Part shown: positions 20,783 to 32,281 of the stretch, one piece after another
Numbering within the stretch: the stretch's first letter is position 1
How the letters are laid out: each line of letters opens with the position of its first letter
Source: Gigaspora margarita
Lineage: Eukaryota > Glomeromycota > Glomeromycetes > Diversisporales > Gigasporaceae
DNA: 64,000 nt
Reading direction: 5' to 3'
Assembly: GCA_009809945.1 (NCBI GenBank)
Contig: WTPW01002265.1
Span: forward strand, 27,517 to 91,516
The notes under the pieces: model-generated
What the model saw: only the letters and a program-made list of their open reading frames with translations
The model's database searches: none
Told to the model about the DNA's origin: nothing
Translations under genes and position numbers: made by a program

Positions 20783-22925
20783 TATTCATCCGGTTTCCCA
20801 TTTGCGTGCTTCAGCAATTGCAGCATCCAAAGTTTCAGGTTCAGCAGCTTGGACATTCATAGCATATTCTGGGTGTAATCCTTGGATAAAGAATTGAATC
20901 ATAACGGGAGCAGGGAAAACTTCTCTTGGGTCTACTCTTCCTCTGAGTCGTTTAAAACGGCTAATGTAAGTATCAACAGTGTTTGAGCCTTGTTTAATTT
21001 CAAAAAGTTGTTTTTGCCAGGTGGCTTTCTGTTTGGTAGTACTGACTTTTTCCTTGAAAATATAGGTAAACTAACAATATCGTCATTGTCATGGCCTTCG
21101 TTATGAAAATGGGTGGGCTCATGCTCAAGACTAGTAAGTCATTCCTGAGCATTATCCTTCATATATGCACAAGCAAGTTCTAGTTGGTGAGTGGGGCTCC
21201 AATGGTTAGCTTTGGCAGCTCATTCAAATTCTTCTATCCAAGTTACAGGATCTTGGGTTCTATCACCACGATAGAAGTCTATTTTCATAAGAGATTTTTC
21301 ACCACCTCTTCCCATAGCATTGGCAAGAGCAGTTATAGCAGCAGCAGTAGCGTTCATAGCATCTTCAGCCATATTTCTTTCAGGTTCTGGGTCTTCTACA
21401 GTAGCGTCTGATTCTGAATCTAAAGATCTGAGTTCTTTTTGGTCAGGTTCTTCAGGTTCTTCTTCGGTTTTAGCTAATTCTTCTTGGTTAGGGTCTTCGA
21501 TTGGTCTTTCGTTGGGGTCTTCTTCTTCTTCAGATGCTTCTTTTTCTGAGGTTTCTTCTTCTGATTCAACTAATTCTTCATCCGGTTTTCTTCTTGTTCT
21601 TGTAAATTTACTTCTTCCAAAGGTATTTCTTCTTTGGCTTCTTCTGGATAAGCTCCAACTATTCGAGGTTCAATAACTTCAACTTGGGGTAAGTGGATTC
21701 GATTGTTAGTTTGAAGGGGAGGTAGGTTAAGAGGAGTAGGGTTGAGTGCTTGATTAATTTGAAGATTATATTCGTCGGTTAGATTTGGTTGAGGAGTAGG
21801 TACTGGGAGTGCTTCAACTATATAGTGACCAGTAAGAGCAGGTTGGGGAATAAAAAGTTGTCAACGTAAAGGAGGTGTAGTTAGAGGAGTAGTATTAGGA
21901 GTTGTATTAGCTTGGTATAGTTCATTTACAACTAGTAATTGGGTGGTTACTGGTGGAGGAGTTCGTCGAAAATATTGTGCAGGATTGAGATTTTGAAGAA
22001 ATCTTGGTAGTGGATTAGGAGGTGGAGTATTAGGTTGAGTAAGAGGTTGGTCGAGATGAATTTCAGAGAAAGGTGAAGAGAAAAGTGGAATGCGAGAAGG
22101 AAATTGGACTTGGGTAGTATTTTCGTTGTAGGGTAAGAGAGAAGATGTGTGAGAAGGTCCAGCAAAATTATCTAGATCTTCCAGTTCTAAGGTTTATATT
22201 GATTGAGTGGTAGGAGAAATTCTATAATCTAACTCTTCATCAGTTCCTTGAGTAATAGGAGAAAGATGATCAAGGTTATCGATTACTTGGCCAAGTATTG
22301 GAGTAAAAATAGCAGGGGGTTCAAGATGGGGATCAAAGATGTTTCCTTCAAAGTCAGCAGGTAGAGTGGGAGCAAGAGTAAAATGAGTATTGGCACGTAG
22401 AAGAGCAGCAATAACTGCTAAAGGGTCAAGGTGAGGATTGTTGTATCTACAGCTAAAAACAATGTCCCTAGCAGCAGCTCTAAGAGTATTGTAATAGGAC
22501 CCCGAAATATATATAGATAGGTCAGGTTAATTATAGGGTTACTAAAAAAGGAAAAATCTGNAGAAAAAACTTCAAAAATAAGCAAAAAATTACTATAATT
22601 AGAAAATATCTATATAAAAAGCCTCAAAAATAAGCAAACTCATACCTGACCTATCTATGTATATTTTGGGGTCCTATTGTAATCTCGAGGAAGAGTTAAA
22701 ATAAAATAGTCGTCAACCGTTCGTTGAGTATAGCGATGGGCAAAATATGTAGTTCAGTATTCATTCCAAAAGCGACGGAAGGCTCGATAATATCCTACAG
22801 GTGGGTAACAAATGCGACAAGATAAATCAGAGTTGGTAACTTGTATAACTTCAGTGGCAAGAGGAGAGGGGTGGTGAATACGTGAGCTTCAATTTGTTCT
22901 AAATGAATTTGGTAAGCTCTACTCA
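20783..22925 (-). pseudogene. Gag of element B, interrupted by a MITE
   Basis: A likely start is ATG 22923-22925. After an early frameshift the conserved peptide VGYYRAFRRFWNEY is followed by TGA and TYFAHRYTQRTVDDYF. The frame is then cut by the 180-bp MITE and resumes (AVIAALLRANTHFTLAPTL). A long Pro/Thr/Asn-rich linker with Glu-rich tail follows, then the retrotransposon Gag domain (about 21300-20790): MKIDFYRGDRTQDPVTWIEE, ANHWSPTHQLELACAYM, FKRLRGRVDPREVFPAP, FFIQGLHPEYAMNVQAAEPE. Stops are mostly TGA, at places where Arg (CGA) or Trp (TGG) would fit. Gag forms the particle that packages the element RNA. Confidence 0.8.
22496..22675. mobile_element. 180-bp MITE with 8-bp target duplication inside gag of element B
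   Basis: About 32-bp inverted repeats, AGGACCCCGAAATATATATA on the left and AGGACCCCAAAATATACATA read inward from the right. Flanks are identical: ATTGTAAT at 22488-22495 and 22676-22683. Eight-base duplication and short ends suggest a hAT-type MITE. One N lies inside. Confidence 0.85.
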
Positions 22926-23330
22926 TATAAAAGGTCTAAGAGGTAAGCAATTTAGAATTTTTTTTTGACTTAACAGAAAAGAGAAAAAGGGTTAGATACT
23001 TAGGTGGCTAGAATATACTAAGAAAAGGTAATAAAATTTCAACTGGGTCTAAAAAAAAATAACTAATAATAAATAACTAAACAATAAAAGTGCTACAAAA
23101 GCAGAGGCTTCAAGTATGCCCTTCTGAATGAATCTTTTTCAATTCGACAGGAAAATACCAGTGCTACAAAAGCAAGAGGCTTCAAGTATGCTCTCTGAAC
23201 AAATCTTTTTCAATTCGACAGATAAACCAAAAATAATAACTTTAATAAGAGGAGAAAAGAGAAACGAGAGATATCCTTGCAGAAAGAATAGTAAAAGGTC
23301 CTAAGAGTTCCGGCTGTTTTTTAATAATTT

Positions 23331-23346
23331 CCGCCAGAAGGCACCA
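23331..23346 (-). other. Candidate tRNA primer-binding site of element B
   Basis: Minus strand TGGTGCCTTCTGGCGG begins 3 nt after the 5' LTR. The plus-strand complement ends GCACCA like a mature tRNA. The tRNA was not identified. Confidence 0.6.
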
Positions 23347-23349
23347 AAA

Positions 23350-23876
23350 TGTTACAAGTGACTATTGCCTTCAATATAGTACTTGCAATACAACACACAG
23401 CGACAGGAATCTTGTAGGGGTCGGAGAAGATATGAAGCGGTGTGCAAGTGGAATATTACTTCACTAGAGCGGTTCGTTATATTTATTTATGAAAGAGCAA
23501 GAGAGTATTTATTTGGCAAAGATATATTTTATTTATTTATGAGATAATATTCAAGATAGATAACTATTCCTAAACATTAGAGGGAGGAAAGGGTAATCTG
23601 AGTCTATTGTACAGGAGGCAGAAAACTAGGGTTTATATACCTTTTGATCATTTGAAGTAGAAAGGTAGAAATGGTAGAAATGGTAGAAATAGTAGAAATG
23701 GTAGAAATGGTTAACCATGTTACTCGTACTTCAAACTTAGCCATATATAGTTAATAATATAAAATAATAAAAAATAATATAATAAAATAAGATAATAAAA
23801 TAATCCAATAAAATATAATTAAACTAATACTAGAAAATACATTAAAGAAACTAATACTAAAACTCGTTCTATAACA
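23350..23876 (-). repeat. LTR B, 5' copy
   Basis: TGTTACAAG...CTATAACA, 527 bp, matching 13499-14027. The roughly twenty differences include T/C and G/A transitions, a one-base indel, and shuffled GGTAGAAAT units. Confidence 0.92.
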
Positions 23877-24230
23877 CTATATGTAAAGAATCTATTGTTT
23901 ATGAAAGGAAAAATAAACAAACATAAGCAGTGGAATACCAAGGGCATAAACTAGTTTAACTACAGGAGTGAAGTTATACGAAGAATCTATTGTTTACGAA
24001 AGGAGAAATAAACAACTTTGACAGCGAAATACCAAGGGCATAAACTGGATTGTGGCCCTGTCGTGCGCAGTTACCCTCCGGAAATACTATCACGCTATCT
24101 GGGGCTATGCTGATCTCTCGTACCATACCGTGACTTTAGGAGAAATCATACGATCATACGGTATACTTGGTGGGAGAATTACCCTAAAGTAAACAAAAGA
24201 AAAAAAAGACTTGAGGCGCAGCCCGTCACA
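23877..24230 (-). repeat. LTR A, right copy, second part
   Basis: Resumes the LTR interrupted at 13498 (the first 4 bp are the probable target duplication of element B) and ends GCCCGTCACA. Confidence 0.85.
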
Positions 24231-24279
24231 CCGTCTATATAAAAATCCGTGATGGAGATTACATATGAAAATCACTATA

Positions 24280-24664
24280 GGCGAAATGTGGATTGCTTCC
24301 ATCTAAAACTTTTTTCTTACTAAGTTAACGATACATGCCCACTAATTGAAAGTTGTAGAGCTCGTTGAGACGCATCTAACGGTGGTTAGATCATTCAAAT
24401 CGACACAGTGGATGGTGAGATATCGTCGAAAATCAATTGGCCGACTATATAAAATCTCTTATATAAACAAATATTGTTTACATAGAGAGTATATAGTCGG
24501 CCAATTGTTTTTCGACGATTTCTCGCCATCCACTGGGCCGATTTGGATGATCTAACCACCGTTAGATGCGTCTCGACGAGCTCTACAACCTTTAATTAGT
24601 GGGCATGTATCGGTAACTTAGTAAGAAAAAGGTTTAGATGGAAGCATGCCACATTTCGCCTATA
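24280..24664. repeat. Long hairpin within the mariner/pogo-type element
   Basis: Arms 24280-24458 and 24490-24664 are inverted copies (CTATAGGCGAAATGTGG against CCACATTTCGCCTATAG) around a short AT-rich loop. A third copy of the arm lies at 7728-7904. Confidence 0.85.
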
Positions 24665-24762
24665 GATGACCATAATGAGGTATTTTATTTATAGTCACAC
24701 CTCTTTACAATCACCAAAATAGGGTGCGACGGACTTGGTGATTATAGAGAGGGATGACTGTA

Positions 24763-25096
24763 CTATTATTAATTATTGATATTTGTAAATTGCTATACTT
24801 TTCAATTGAATAACTTTTTTATCAATCTTATTATTTATTAATTTGTTATATATATTTACATGGTATTGCTTATATAACAAAGTACAAAATGAAATAAGAT
24901 TCAAAAGTATGTGCTCTTATGTTTCTTTTATAACTCTATCTGCATGTCTATAATCTTAATTTATATAAATATCTTTTAATCTTAATTAAATGCATTTTTA
25001 CAATCTCAATCACATACAATCTTATGTATATCTATTGTTTTTGCTATTTGCCCTTAATTAATACATATAATATAAGCTACAAAAAATAATTCTTAT
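24763..25096. other. AT-rich spacer
   Basis: Nothing recognised. Confidence 0.6.
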
Positions 25097-25777
25097 CCCT
25101 TAAACCGTCCGTTTTAGCAGGCAAATTTGCCTGCTAGAATTTTTAATGAATTTTTAAAATTTGGTTCTGATTTATTTTTATTAAAAATCAAGTTATTTTA
25201 AAATTTTTTTTTTAAATAATAACTATGGATATAGATTATATTTTAATGATTTTAATTTTCATATTTCTACAAAAAAAATTTAAATTGACTATAAGCTAAA
25301 AAAATTTGAAATTTTTAAAAATCTTTGATTTTTAGAGATTTTATTTTTGACCATTGACAAACTTTTTAAAATTCTAAGAATATGTCCCTAATAATTTTGA
25401 TACAAATTATAGATTAAGTTATTAAAAACAACTTTTATTATAAAAGTTTTTATTATTTTATAATTAAAATTTTAACTTTAATTAATAGAGAAAAAATTTT
25501 TTCTCTTCAGGAACATATAAAAATTTGAAAATTTTTAAAAATTTTTGAAAAAATTTCATAGTAAAAGTAAAGAATTGGCTATATTTGAGCCAAGTTTTCT
25601 TTTATATTTAATATATATATAATTAAAATTTTAATAGATATCAATTAACAATATGCTAAAGTTTTATTTTAGCTTAGTAATAGGGGGACATATTCTTAAT
25701 AAAATTTTTAGTAATTTTAAAAAAACATGTAAAAAAAAATTCTAGCAGGCAAATTTGCCCGCTGGACAGTTTAAGGG
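25097..25777. mobile_element. Inverted-repeat element, 681 bp, with palindromic sub-ends
   Basis: Ends CCCTTAAACCGTCC (left) and CCCTTAAACTGTCC (right, read inward) are followed on both sides by AGCAGGCAAATTTGCCTGCT, a perfect 20-bp palindrome at 25116-25135 and a one-mismatch version at 25744-25763. The interior is AT-rich and non-coding. No clear target duplication; the superfamily is not assigned. Confidence 0.7.
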
Positions 25778-25844
25778 ATAGTAACGTTACTTCATTAATG
25801 TATAGGGTTAAAACAAATAAACAATATATATAATATAGATTATT

Positions 25845-26469
25845 TTTTTTCACTTTACAACTATGCACTACTTTATTAGATATTTAAGTACAAGTACAAA
25901 TAATGTTCTAACTATTACGTAGGCTACTACCCAGCATTCCATCAATGCCCAGGCAGGGTTGTTGCACTGAGCCTTATTCCTCCCAGCAAGCCCCTCTGAT
26001 TCTCATAGTCATAAGCCTATTGGTTCAGATCGCAGTCTGGACACGCTGCCATGAGTTCTTGAAGTATTCTTTCAGACTTCAGCCTCTTAATATGTCTCAT
26101 GACTTCAGTTATTCAAATTGGTGTTCTGACTCAAGGACGATTCTGGGGTTTTGATCCCACTACTTGCAGCGTTGCTCCACAATATCCGTTATTCAATGGT
26201 GTGACCATACGTAGACGAGGGTACAACTGGCCACACGTGCACTTTTGGTGCCTATTTTAAGTAGTCCGCCAAAAGGTTCCACACTAGTTGCAATACCTGC
26301 AACCCGCTACAGGAATTGCCTATTCAAACTCTCTGATCTATGCTGACATCTTTCAATATGGTAGGACCCGCAACATAGAATTATGATTTCACTGCCACCA
26401 GAAATTGAACCAGCAACCTTTCGATTTGCATTCTCGGAGCATAACCGCTATGCTATCGACCCGGAGGAC
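25845..26469 (-). mobile_element. tRNA-derived SINE, copy 2
   Basis: The tRNA-like head is at the right end, read on the minus strand: A-box-like TAGCATAGCGG and B-box-like GGTTCAATTTC about 35 nt apart, the internal RNA polymerase III promoter. The body follows and a T-run on the plus strand (A tail) closes it at 25845. A 16-bp target duplication TATAATATAGATTATT lies at 25829-25844 and 26470-26485. Such elements move with LINE-encoded enzymes in trans. Short open frames in it are not genes. Confidence 0.85.
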
Positions 26470-26485
26470 TATAATATAGATTATT

Positions 26486-27215
26486 ATATAAAATTAAATA
26501 TTTAATAATAAAGAACAATTCTAATTAGTCCTTAGCCAATAAAAATTTTTATTAAAAAAATAATAATGAAAACACTAAAAAGTAAAAAAATTAAAAAACA
26601 ACCAATACTTCTTATTATACTATATTTTAAATCTAACTACTTACTAGAATATTTTCTAAATCCAATTATCATATTAATTATTATAATACTATCATATTAA
26701 CTGATTAAAAACTGTTACACAAGCTAATCAAAAATTGGATTAGTTAGCTTTTTAACTGGCCAATCCAATTCTTGATCAGTTTATATAATGTATCCAAATT
26801 AGCTTATATGTATATTTTATAATTATTTTGCTATATTTTAATACTATATTCAAATCTAACTATTCAGTTATATACAATTAACTCTTTCTATACTGAACCC
26901 TTGAGTCTGGCCAAAAAAGTTCAAAATATAAAATTACTATGTTTTCTTAAGAAAATATAGCTTTTTTTATACTTTTTTTCCTTTTTAGGCAGTCTTGCCA
27001 GTACTTTATTTCATAGATTTAATATTTTTGTAAAACAACAATAGACACTATTATTCTACAAGTCTGACATTACTCTTTCTCACTAATCAAGAACAAGTGT
27101 GACCTGCTGCACTGGTTTGAACTGGGGGACCTTTTTTATACTAAATTATTAAGAAATTTTAAAAATTTGAGTTTATTATAATAAGGTTAACTATTATAAA
27201 ATATTTATAGAGAAT
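26486..27215. other. AT-rich spacer
   Basis: No gene or dispersed element is supported here. Confidence 0.55.
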
Positions 27216-27272
27216 TGCTATTTCCACTATAGTATTTTGCTATTTCCACTATAGTATTTGGCTATTTCCACC
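27216..27272. repeat. Minisatellite, 28-bp unit
   Basis: GCTATTTCCACTATAGTATTT is read about two and a half times. Confidence 0.8.
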
Positions 27273-27534
27273 ATGTTTATATGTGATTTTCTATTTTTAG
27301 TATTCAAAATAATAATATAATTCTATTTTAAATTTTAACTCTAATTCTAAAGCTACTAAAAACTAATAAGTAAACCTTCTTTGGCCCTTAATTGAAAGTT
27401 GTAGAGCCCATTTTTCTGATTCTAATAGCAGTTAAATTATTAAAATTGGCCTAGTGGATCCCAAGATACAAGAGATCAAAGAAGAGATATAAGAATCAAC
27501 AAATTCACTGTTATACAAAGTATAAAAAAACAGT

Positions 27535-28033
27535 TAAATGAAAAATCATGATTTGTACAGAATTTTATTATTACAATTGACTTAGAGTTTCTAAATAAAG
27601 TTATTCTTTGACTCAAAAAAATGCTAGATTTTTAAGATGTGTTTATTATTTTCTTAGTAAAATTTTTTACTAAGGTAAAAAAAATTTTAAAACATATGTA
27701 AAAGAAAAACAAATATAAAGTTAGTAAAAAGCTATCAAATAAATAATTGTTATTTGCATAGAATTTTATTATTACAATTGGCTTTGGGCTCTTAAGTAAA
27801 GTTGTTCTTTGGCTCAAAAAAATGCTAGTTTTTTAAATTGTGTTTTATTATTTTCTTAGTAAAATTTTACTAAAATAAAAAAACATTTCAAAAAAATGTA
27901 TATAAAGAAAAACAAATATAAAGTTAAAAAAAAGCTATCAAATGAATAATCATTATTTGCACAGAATTTTATTATTACAATTGACTTGAGCTTTTAAGTA
28001 ATTGTTCTTTGGCTCAAAAAAATGCTAGTTGTA
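27535..28033. repeat. Tandem repeat, about 202-bp unit, 2.4 copies
   Basis: GAATTTTATTATTACAATTG begins at about 27560, 27761 and 27964, with CTCAAAAAAATGCTAG following each time. Confidence 0.85.
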
Positions 28034-29324
28034 AATCTATAACCAATCAAACATTAAAAAATTAACATTAGAAATATTATGGACTTTTTTACACATTTAT
28101 GACTTTCTCATAATTAATTATGATATTTATCTATTATTATCAATTGTAATTTATATAAGAATTTTCTAATATTTTATTTTTTAAATGTTTGGTAAAATTC
28201 TTTGTTATATGATGCATCTATGTAAGCATATTGTTTAATAAAGTTCAAAGTATTAAAATCAATATTTAAAATTTTTAGTATTAAGAAAGATGAAAAGAAG
28301 GCTTTGAATATTATATAAATAATCTGATTAGGAAATTTATAAAATTAAAATAACAATAAATTATCAGAAAACATTTGAATATTGTGAGATTGGTTGATTT
28401 GAATAGTGTTATTGGAATAAGTAAAGTTTGTTTTCGATATGAAAATAATAAAACATTTGAATACTGTTAAAAATTTGCTAATATAGTTGTTAATACAGCA
28501 ATGAAAAACATTGCATGATTTTTTCAAAATGATATCAGTACAAAGTTGTCTTTTAAAAATTAATGAATATTTGATCATATTAATTCTGAGCTCAAAAGTA
28601 TATTAGCAATGATCAATTCAAATTATTTTATTATTTTGGATTAATTATTACTATATAATGAATTTAGAAATATTATGTGATTTGTAATTTAAATTGATTG
28701 CTCAATTAATCTTTTCTAAAAATATGCATCATTTGGCTATATATCTTTTGATGCATTATTTCTGAACTGCACAAATAGAGAAGCAGATGTTTGCAGATCA
28801 TATTAAAAAAAACACCAACTGCTTTTAAAAAGAGCGATACTAGCTTCTAAACTATATATAGAATTTCTACTTCATTGGCACATTTTTTAAAAAATTTTTT
28901 TCAGATACAGGATATAGGTGAGATTGTCTGGGTTATGTGAACCTGACTCTCAGATCTAATTCCAGATTATGTTGTTCAGAATTATGTGATGTGATTGGTA
29001 AATTATGCAATTTTACTAAGATCAATCATGCAATAGTGCGAATTATACATTTTCTTAATTAGAATTTGTCAATTATGCCAACTTTTCAGAATATTTCAAA
29101 CTTTTTTGCAGAAGTTTTCAGAATTCACACTTTATTTAAACATATTCTTTTGCCAATCAAATCTCACTAACATGTCTTTATGCTTTTTTTTCTTAATTAT
29201 GTGAAGTATATGTAATACAAAAAATAGTAACTTATGCACATAATTTACATCATATAATCCTGGACACCCTATCCCAGATGATCAATTTCATATCACAATC
29301 AGATAAAAATAAGTTAATTTTTTA
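28034..29324. other. AT-rich spacer
   Basis: No gene is supported. The small open frame at 28345-28578 shows no domain. Confidence 0.55.
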
Positions 29325-29590
29325 AATTAGTTTTTTTTATTATATTTAACTTTTTTTCTTTATATTGTAGTTTCTTGAATTACCATTTGAATTAGTCACT
29401 GAAGATGCTACTAGAGTTGCCATTGGTGCTATAAAAAAAAAGTTTTTTTTTTAAATCAGTTTTTTTTTCTTTTTTTTTTATTATTTAACCTTTTTTTCTT
29501 TTTGTTGTAGTTTCTAGAATCACTATTTGGGTAGTCACTGGAGATGCTATTGAAGATGCCATTGGAGTCTCTATTGAAGTTACTATTGGT
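29325..29590. repeat. Direct duplication of about 130 bp
   Basis: Two units each contain TTGTAGTTTCT(T/A)GAAT, TTAGTCACTG-like and GAAGATGC(T/C)A segments after a T-rich tract. The first unit is briefly open (FLELPFELVTEDATRVAIG) after a TTGTAG acceptor-like site, the second is not, so an exon origin is possible but weak. Confidence 0.5.
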
Positions 29591-29670
29591 CCATAACATT
29601 GTTGTTAGAGACACCATTATTAGAACTTTTGTTTGTTGTTTTCTGGTAGTAAATTTATTTTTGCTATATA

Positions 29671-30598
29671 TAGAGGTCTGACTTGTTCAAAAAATAAGTA
29701 TTCGAATATTTATTTGTTCAATATTTTTTTATTCGAATATTTTTCAAAAATTTTGAAAATATTCAATGAATATTCACTGAATATTTATTGAATATTAAAT
29801 ATATTTTAGTTTTAAAAAATTATATAATATCTCACTTAAATTAGCCAATAAAATTGCAAATAAATTAAATAAAATATATATATATATATATTCAATAAAT
29901 ATTCAATGAATATATTCAGTAAAATTTTGAATATTCAAATATTTTTTCAGTGAAAAATTATAAGGTAAGTATGGGTATTGTGGTGGAGTTAAGAGAAATT
30001 TGGTATAACTCTGGATCTATTGGTCTGGATTGAATGATTTTGGTACCTTTCGATTCATCTCGATGAGATGAATCGAATGGTGCCAAAATCATTCAATTTG
30101 GATCACAGGATCACAAGTTTTTACAATTGTATATTGCACAAAATTGGAGGAGTATTGTGGTGGATAAGGGTATTGTGGCAGATTTGCAATAACTCGTGAC
30201 CTATCAGTCAATCTAAATAATTTTTATACCATTCGAATCATCTTACTAAGACAATTCGAATGGCACAAAAATTACTTTATTTTGATTACTGGGTCACAAG
30301 ATATTGGCATTAGAATAGTGTCCGAATATAACAAATTAGTTTTTTTGATTTAAACATTTGAACACCAATATTTCATGACCCAACAATCGAAATCAAACGA
30401 TATTTGTACCATTCGAATTGTCTCGATGAGATGATTTGAATAGTATAAAAACTGGTTAGATTGGACTGATAGGTCACAAGTTATTGCAAATTAGCCACAA
30501 TACCCATATCTGTCACAATATCTATAATTACCTTATATTTGAATATTCGAATATTTAGTGAATATTCAGTGAATAGTATTCATTGAGTTAGACCTCTA
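29671..30598. mobile_element. Non-autonomous hAT-type element, 928 bp, GAATATTC word ends
   Basis: Ends TAGAGGTCTGACTTGTTC and, inward from the right, TAGAGGTCTAACTCAATG. The 8-bp flanks are GCTATATA (29663-29670) and GCTGTATA (30599-30606), one transition apart. Both ends are arrays of the palindromic word GAATATTC and variants (29690-29950, 30535-30590). The middle carries three diverged hairpins of about 60 bp centred near 30060, 30235 and 30425. Confidence 0.8.
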
Positions 30599-30750
30599 GC
30601 TGTATAATCACCTTTAGTATAGTTTAATAAAGTGTGTGCAATATTTGTCTTATTCCTAGTTTTCAACATTATTAGTAAAAGTGTGCTTTTTTATCTCTAT
30701 GTATTTATGATTTTAGGAAAGCATGATTTTCTTAGTTTGAATACATTAAT

Positions 30751-31886
30751 AATACTTGCTCTCTTTTTTTAGTACTTTGAACTTTCCTAGAAGTTGTAGG
30801 GTGTGTATGGTTAGAGTTACATTTGTTCAAGATGGTGTTCTTGGGATTTTTGTTTGTTATAAGAGATAGTTGTAGTTATATAGAATTAGATAGTTGTGCA
30901 GATTAGTGTACAAGATTCTTGTGCAGTTTAGGTTTAGGGTTAGAATTAGTATAGTATTAGGTTTATATAAATAATTATGATATAAAATAAAAAAAAATAA
31001 TTTAAAATAAAATAAAATAATTTAAAATAAATTAAAAAAATAATAAATAATAAAAAATAAAGCTAAAAAAGAGCTTCAAAGTGTTTTTATTTGCTATAAA
31101 AAGCTAAAAAACTAGTATTAATGAGTAAGAAATATTTAAATAAACTTTTAACTTTTAAACTATATGATAAGTTATTTATTTATTTAATAAAAACAAAACT
31201 TGCATTTGAACTTTGGGGAATTAGTAAAATTCAATCAGGAAAAAAATGATGTGCTTTAGCTTGGTGCTTTCATTTAAACATTTTTTGTTAATTACCATGA
31301 TTGGTTGTCCACAAGTTGTACAGTTTCTTTTAGCAAATTCAGCTTTTTCTTTAGATCTAATTAGAAATCACAAGCAATAGTAGATACTATCAATATTTTG
31401 CTAATTATATTTAGTGCCATTATTAGGATTATTATTTATTCTGAATTTTCCAAAGTTTGAATGCAAGTTTTGTTCCCATTGTATAAAATAAATCACTAAT
31501 TGTATAACTTAAAAATTAATATAAAAAAAGTTATTTCTGTGAAAGTTAAATATTTATTTAAATATTTTTTGCTCATTATTACTAGTTCTTTAGCTCTTTA
31601 TAATTAAATAAATAACTTTTTAGAAGTTCTTTTTTAGCTTTTTTATTTTTTTTAATTCATTTTAAAATTATTTTATTAAATTATTTTTTTATTTTTACAT
31701 AGATGACTTCTATACTACCTAATACTATACCAATTCTAACCCTAATCCTAAACTGCTATGCAACTATTTAACCCTGTATAACTACAACTACCTCTTATAC
31801 CAATTCTGCGTCTCTAACTAATAAACAAAAATCCTAAGAACACTGTTTCAAACAAATGGCAACTCTAACAGCGCATACTCTACAAC
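30751..31886. mobile_element. Foldback element, right arm split by a hAT insertion
   Basis: Arms of about 550 bp meet near 31335: GTTAGAGTTACATTTGTT at 30810 pairs with the inverted copy ending at 31869. The outermost part of the left arm (30751-30799, ending CCTAGAAGTTGTAG) has its inverted partner not here but at 40714-40762, beyond the 8.8-kb hAT element. This shows that the foldback was there first. Confidence 0.8.
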
Positions 31887-32281
31887 TAGGATACAGAATC
31901 AGGCCAGGCTACCCAGGCCCGAACCCAACCCGAACTGCAAAATTTCTAGGTTGGGCCTATATTTTTAGGCCCGTAATTATAATGGGCTGGGCCCATGCCA
32001 AGCCTGCTAACATACCAGGTCAGGCCGGGCTTTATAAAAAAGGCCCACAACTCCAAAAAGCCCGTTGAAATAAGTCACATAACAGTGTTAATTTTTCATA
32101 TCAGATATGTTAACTTTAACTACGGTATTAATATCATCTCATTATTTCATAATTACTTTACAGAAACCTGTAAATTTTTGACGATATTGTTACGATATAG
32201 TGATGACGTTATCACAATATAACCACGATACAGAAAAAATATTGTTGCGATTTATAATGCCACAATATGTTTACCTTATAG

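Larger units (their letters stand above)
13499..23876 (-). mobile_element. Ty3/gypsy-type LTR retrotransposon B, about 10.4 kb, decayed
   Basis: Two 527-529-bp LTRs (TGTTACAAGTGAC...CTATAACA) at about 96-97% identity by eye bound an internal region read on the minus strand: gag, protease, RT, RNase H, integrase and an extra ORF. The order RT-RNase H-integrase is that of Ty3/gypsy (Metaviridae-like) elements. The 4-bp flanks CTAC (13495-13498) and CTAT (23877-23880) suggest the target duplication. It inserted into the 5' LTR of element A, so it is younger. Every frame contains stops or frameshifts, so it is not autonomous now. Confidence 0.92.
7905..24230 (-). mobile_element. LTR retrotransposon A, non-autonomous, carrying Sel1-like repeats
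   Basis: The LTRs end in a short inverted repeat, TGTGA...TCACA in the right copy. The 4-bp flanks are CTGT (7901-7904) and CCGT (24231-24234), a probable target duplication with one transition, and both fit the expected sequence of the host element. The interior (9054-12756) is only 3.7 kb and shows no protease, RT, RNase H or integrase. It holds a gag-like/Sel1 reading frame (12640-10995), an unassigned frame remnant and a terminal Sel1 fragment. It is therefore non-autonomous and must have been moved by another element. Confidence 0.8.
7440..24760. mobile_element. Tc1/mariner- or pogo-type non-autonomous element, split by a 16-kb nest
   Basis: The left end CAGTCAGACCTCCCTATAGT and the right end (read inward) CAGTCATCCCTCTCTATAAT are inverted repeats flanked by TA at 7438-7439 and 24761-24762, the target duplication of this superfamily. 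Without the nested retrotransposons, the element is about 990 bp. It carries three copies of one ~175-bp unit: 7728-7904 and 24280-24458 in direct orientation and 24490-24664 inverted. No transposase is present. Scattered Ns occur at 7473-7510. Confidence 0.75.

Noticed and set aside
20190-20897. Plus-strand 235-codon open frame in element B
   Set aside because: It is the antisense shadow of the gag/nucleocapsid region; the Ser/Ile-rich peptide has no domain.
15377-22925. UGA read as tryptophan (non-standard code or mitochondrial origin)
   Set aside because: Many TGG codons remain, TAA and TAG stops and frameshifts also occur, and several TGA sites fit Arg better. Simple decay explains the pattern.
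31856-32068. Pro/Gly-rich open frame
   Set aside because: It lies in the GGCC word array at the end of the hAT element; the peptide reflects the repeat, not a gene.
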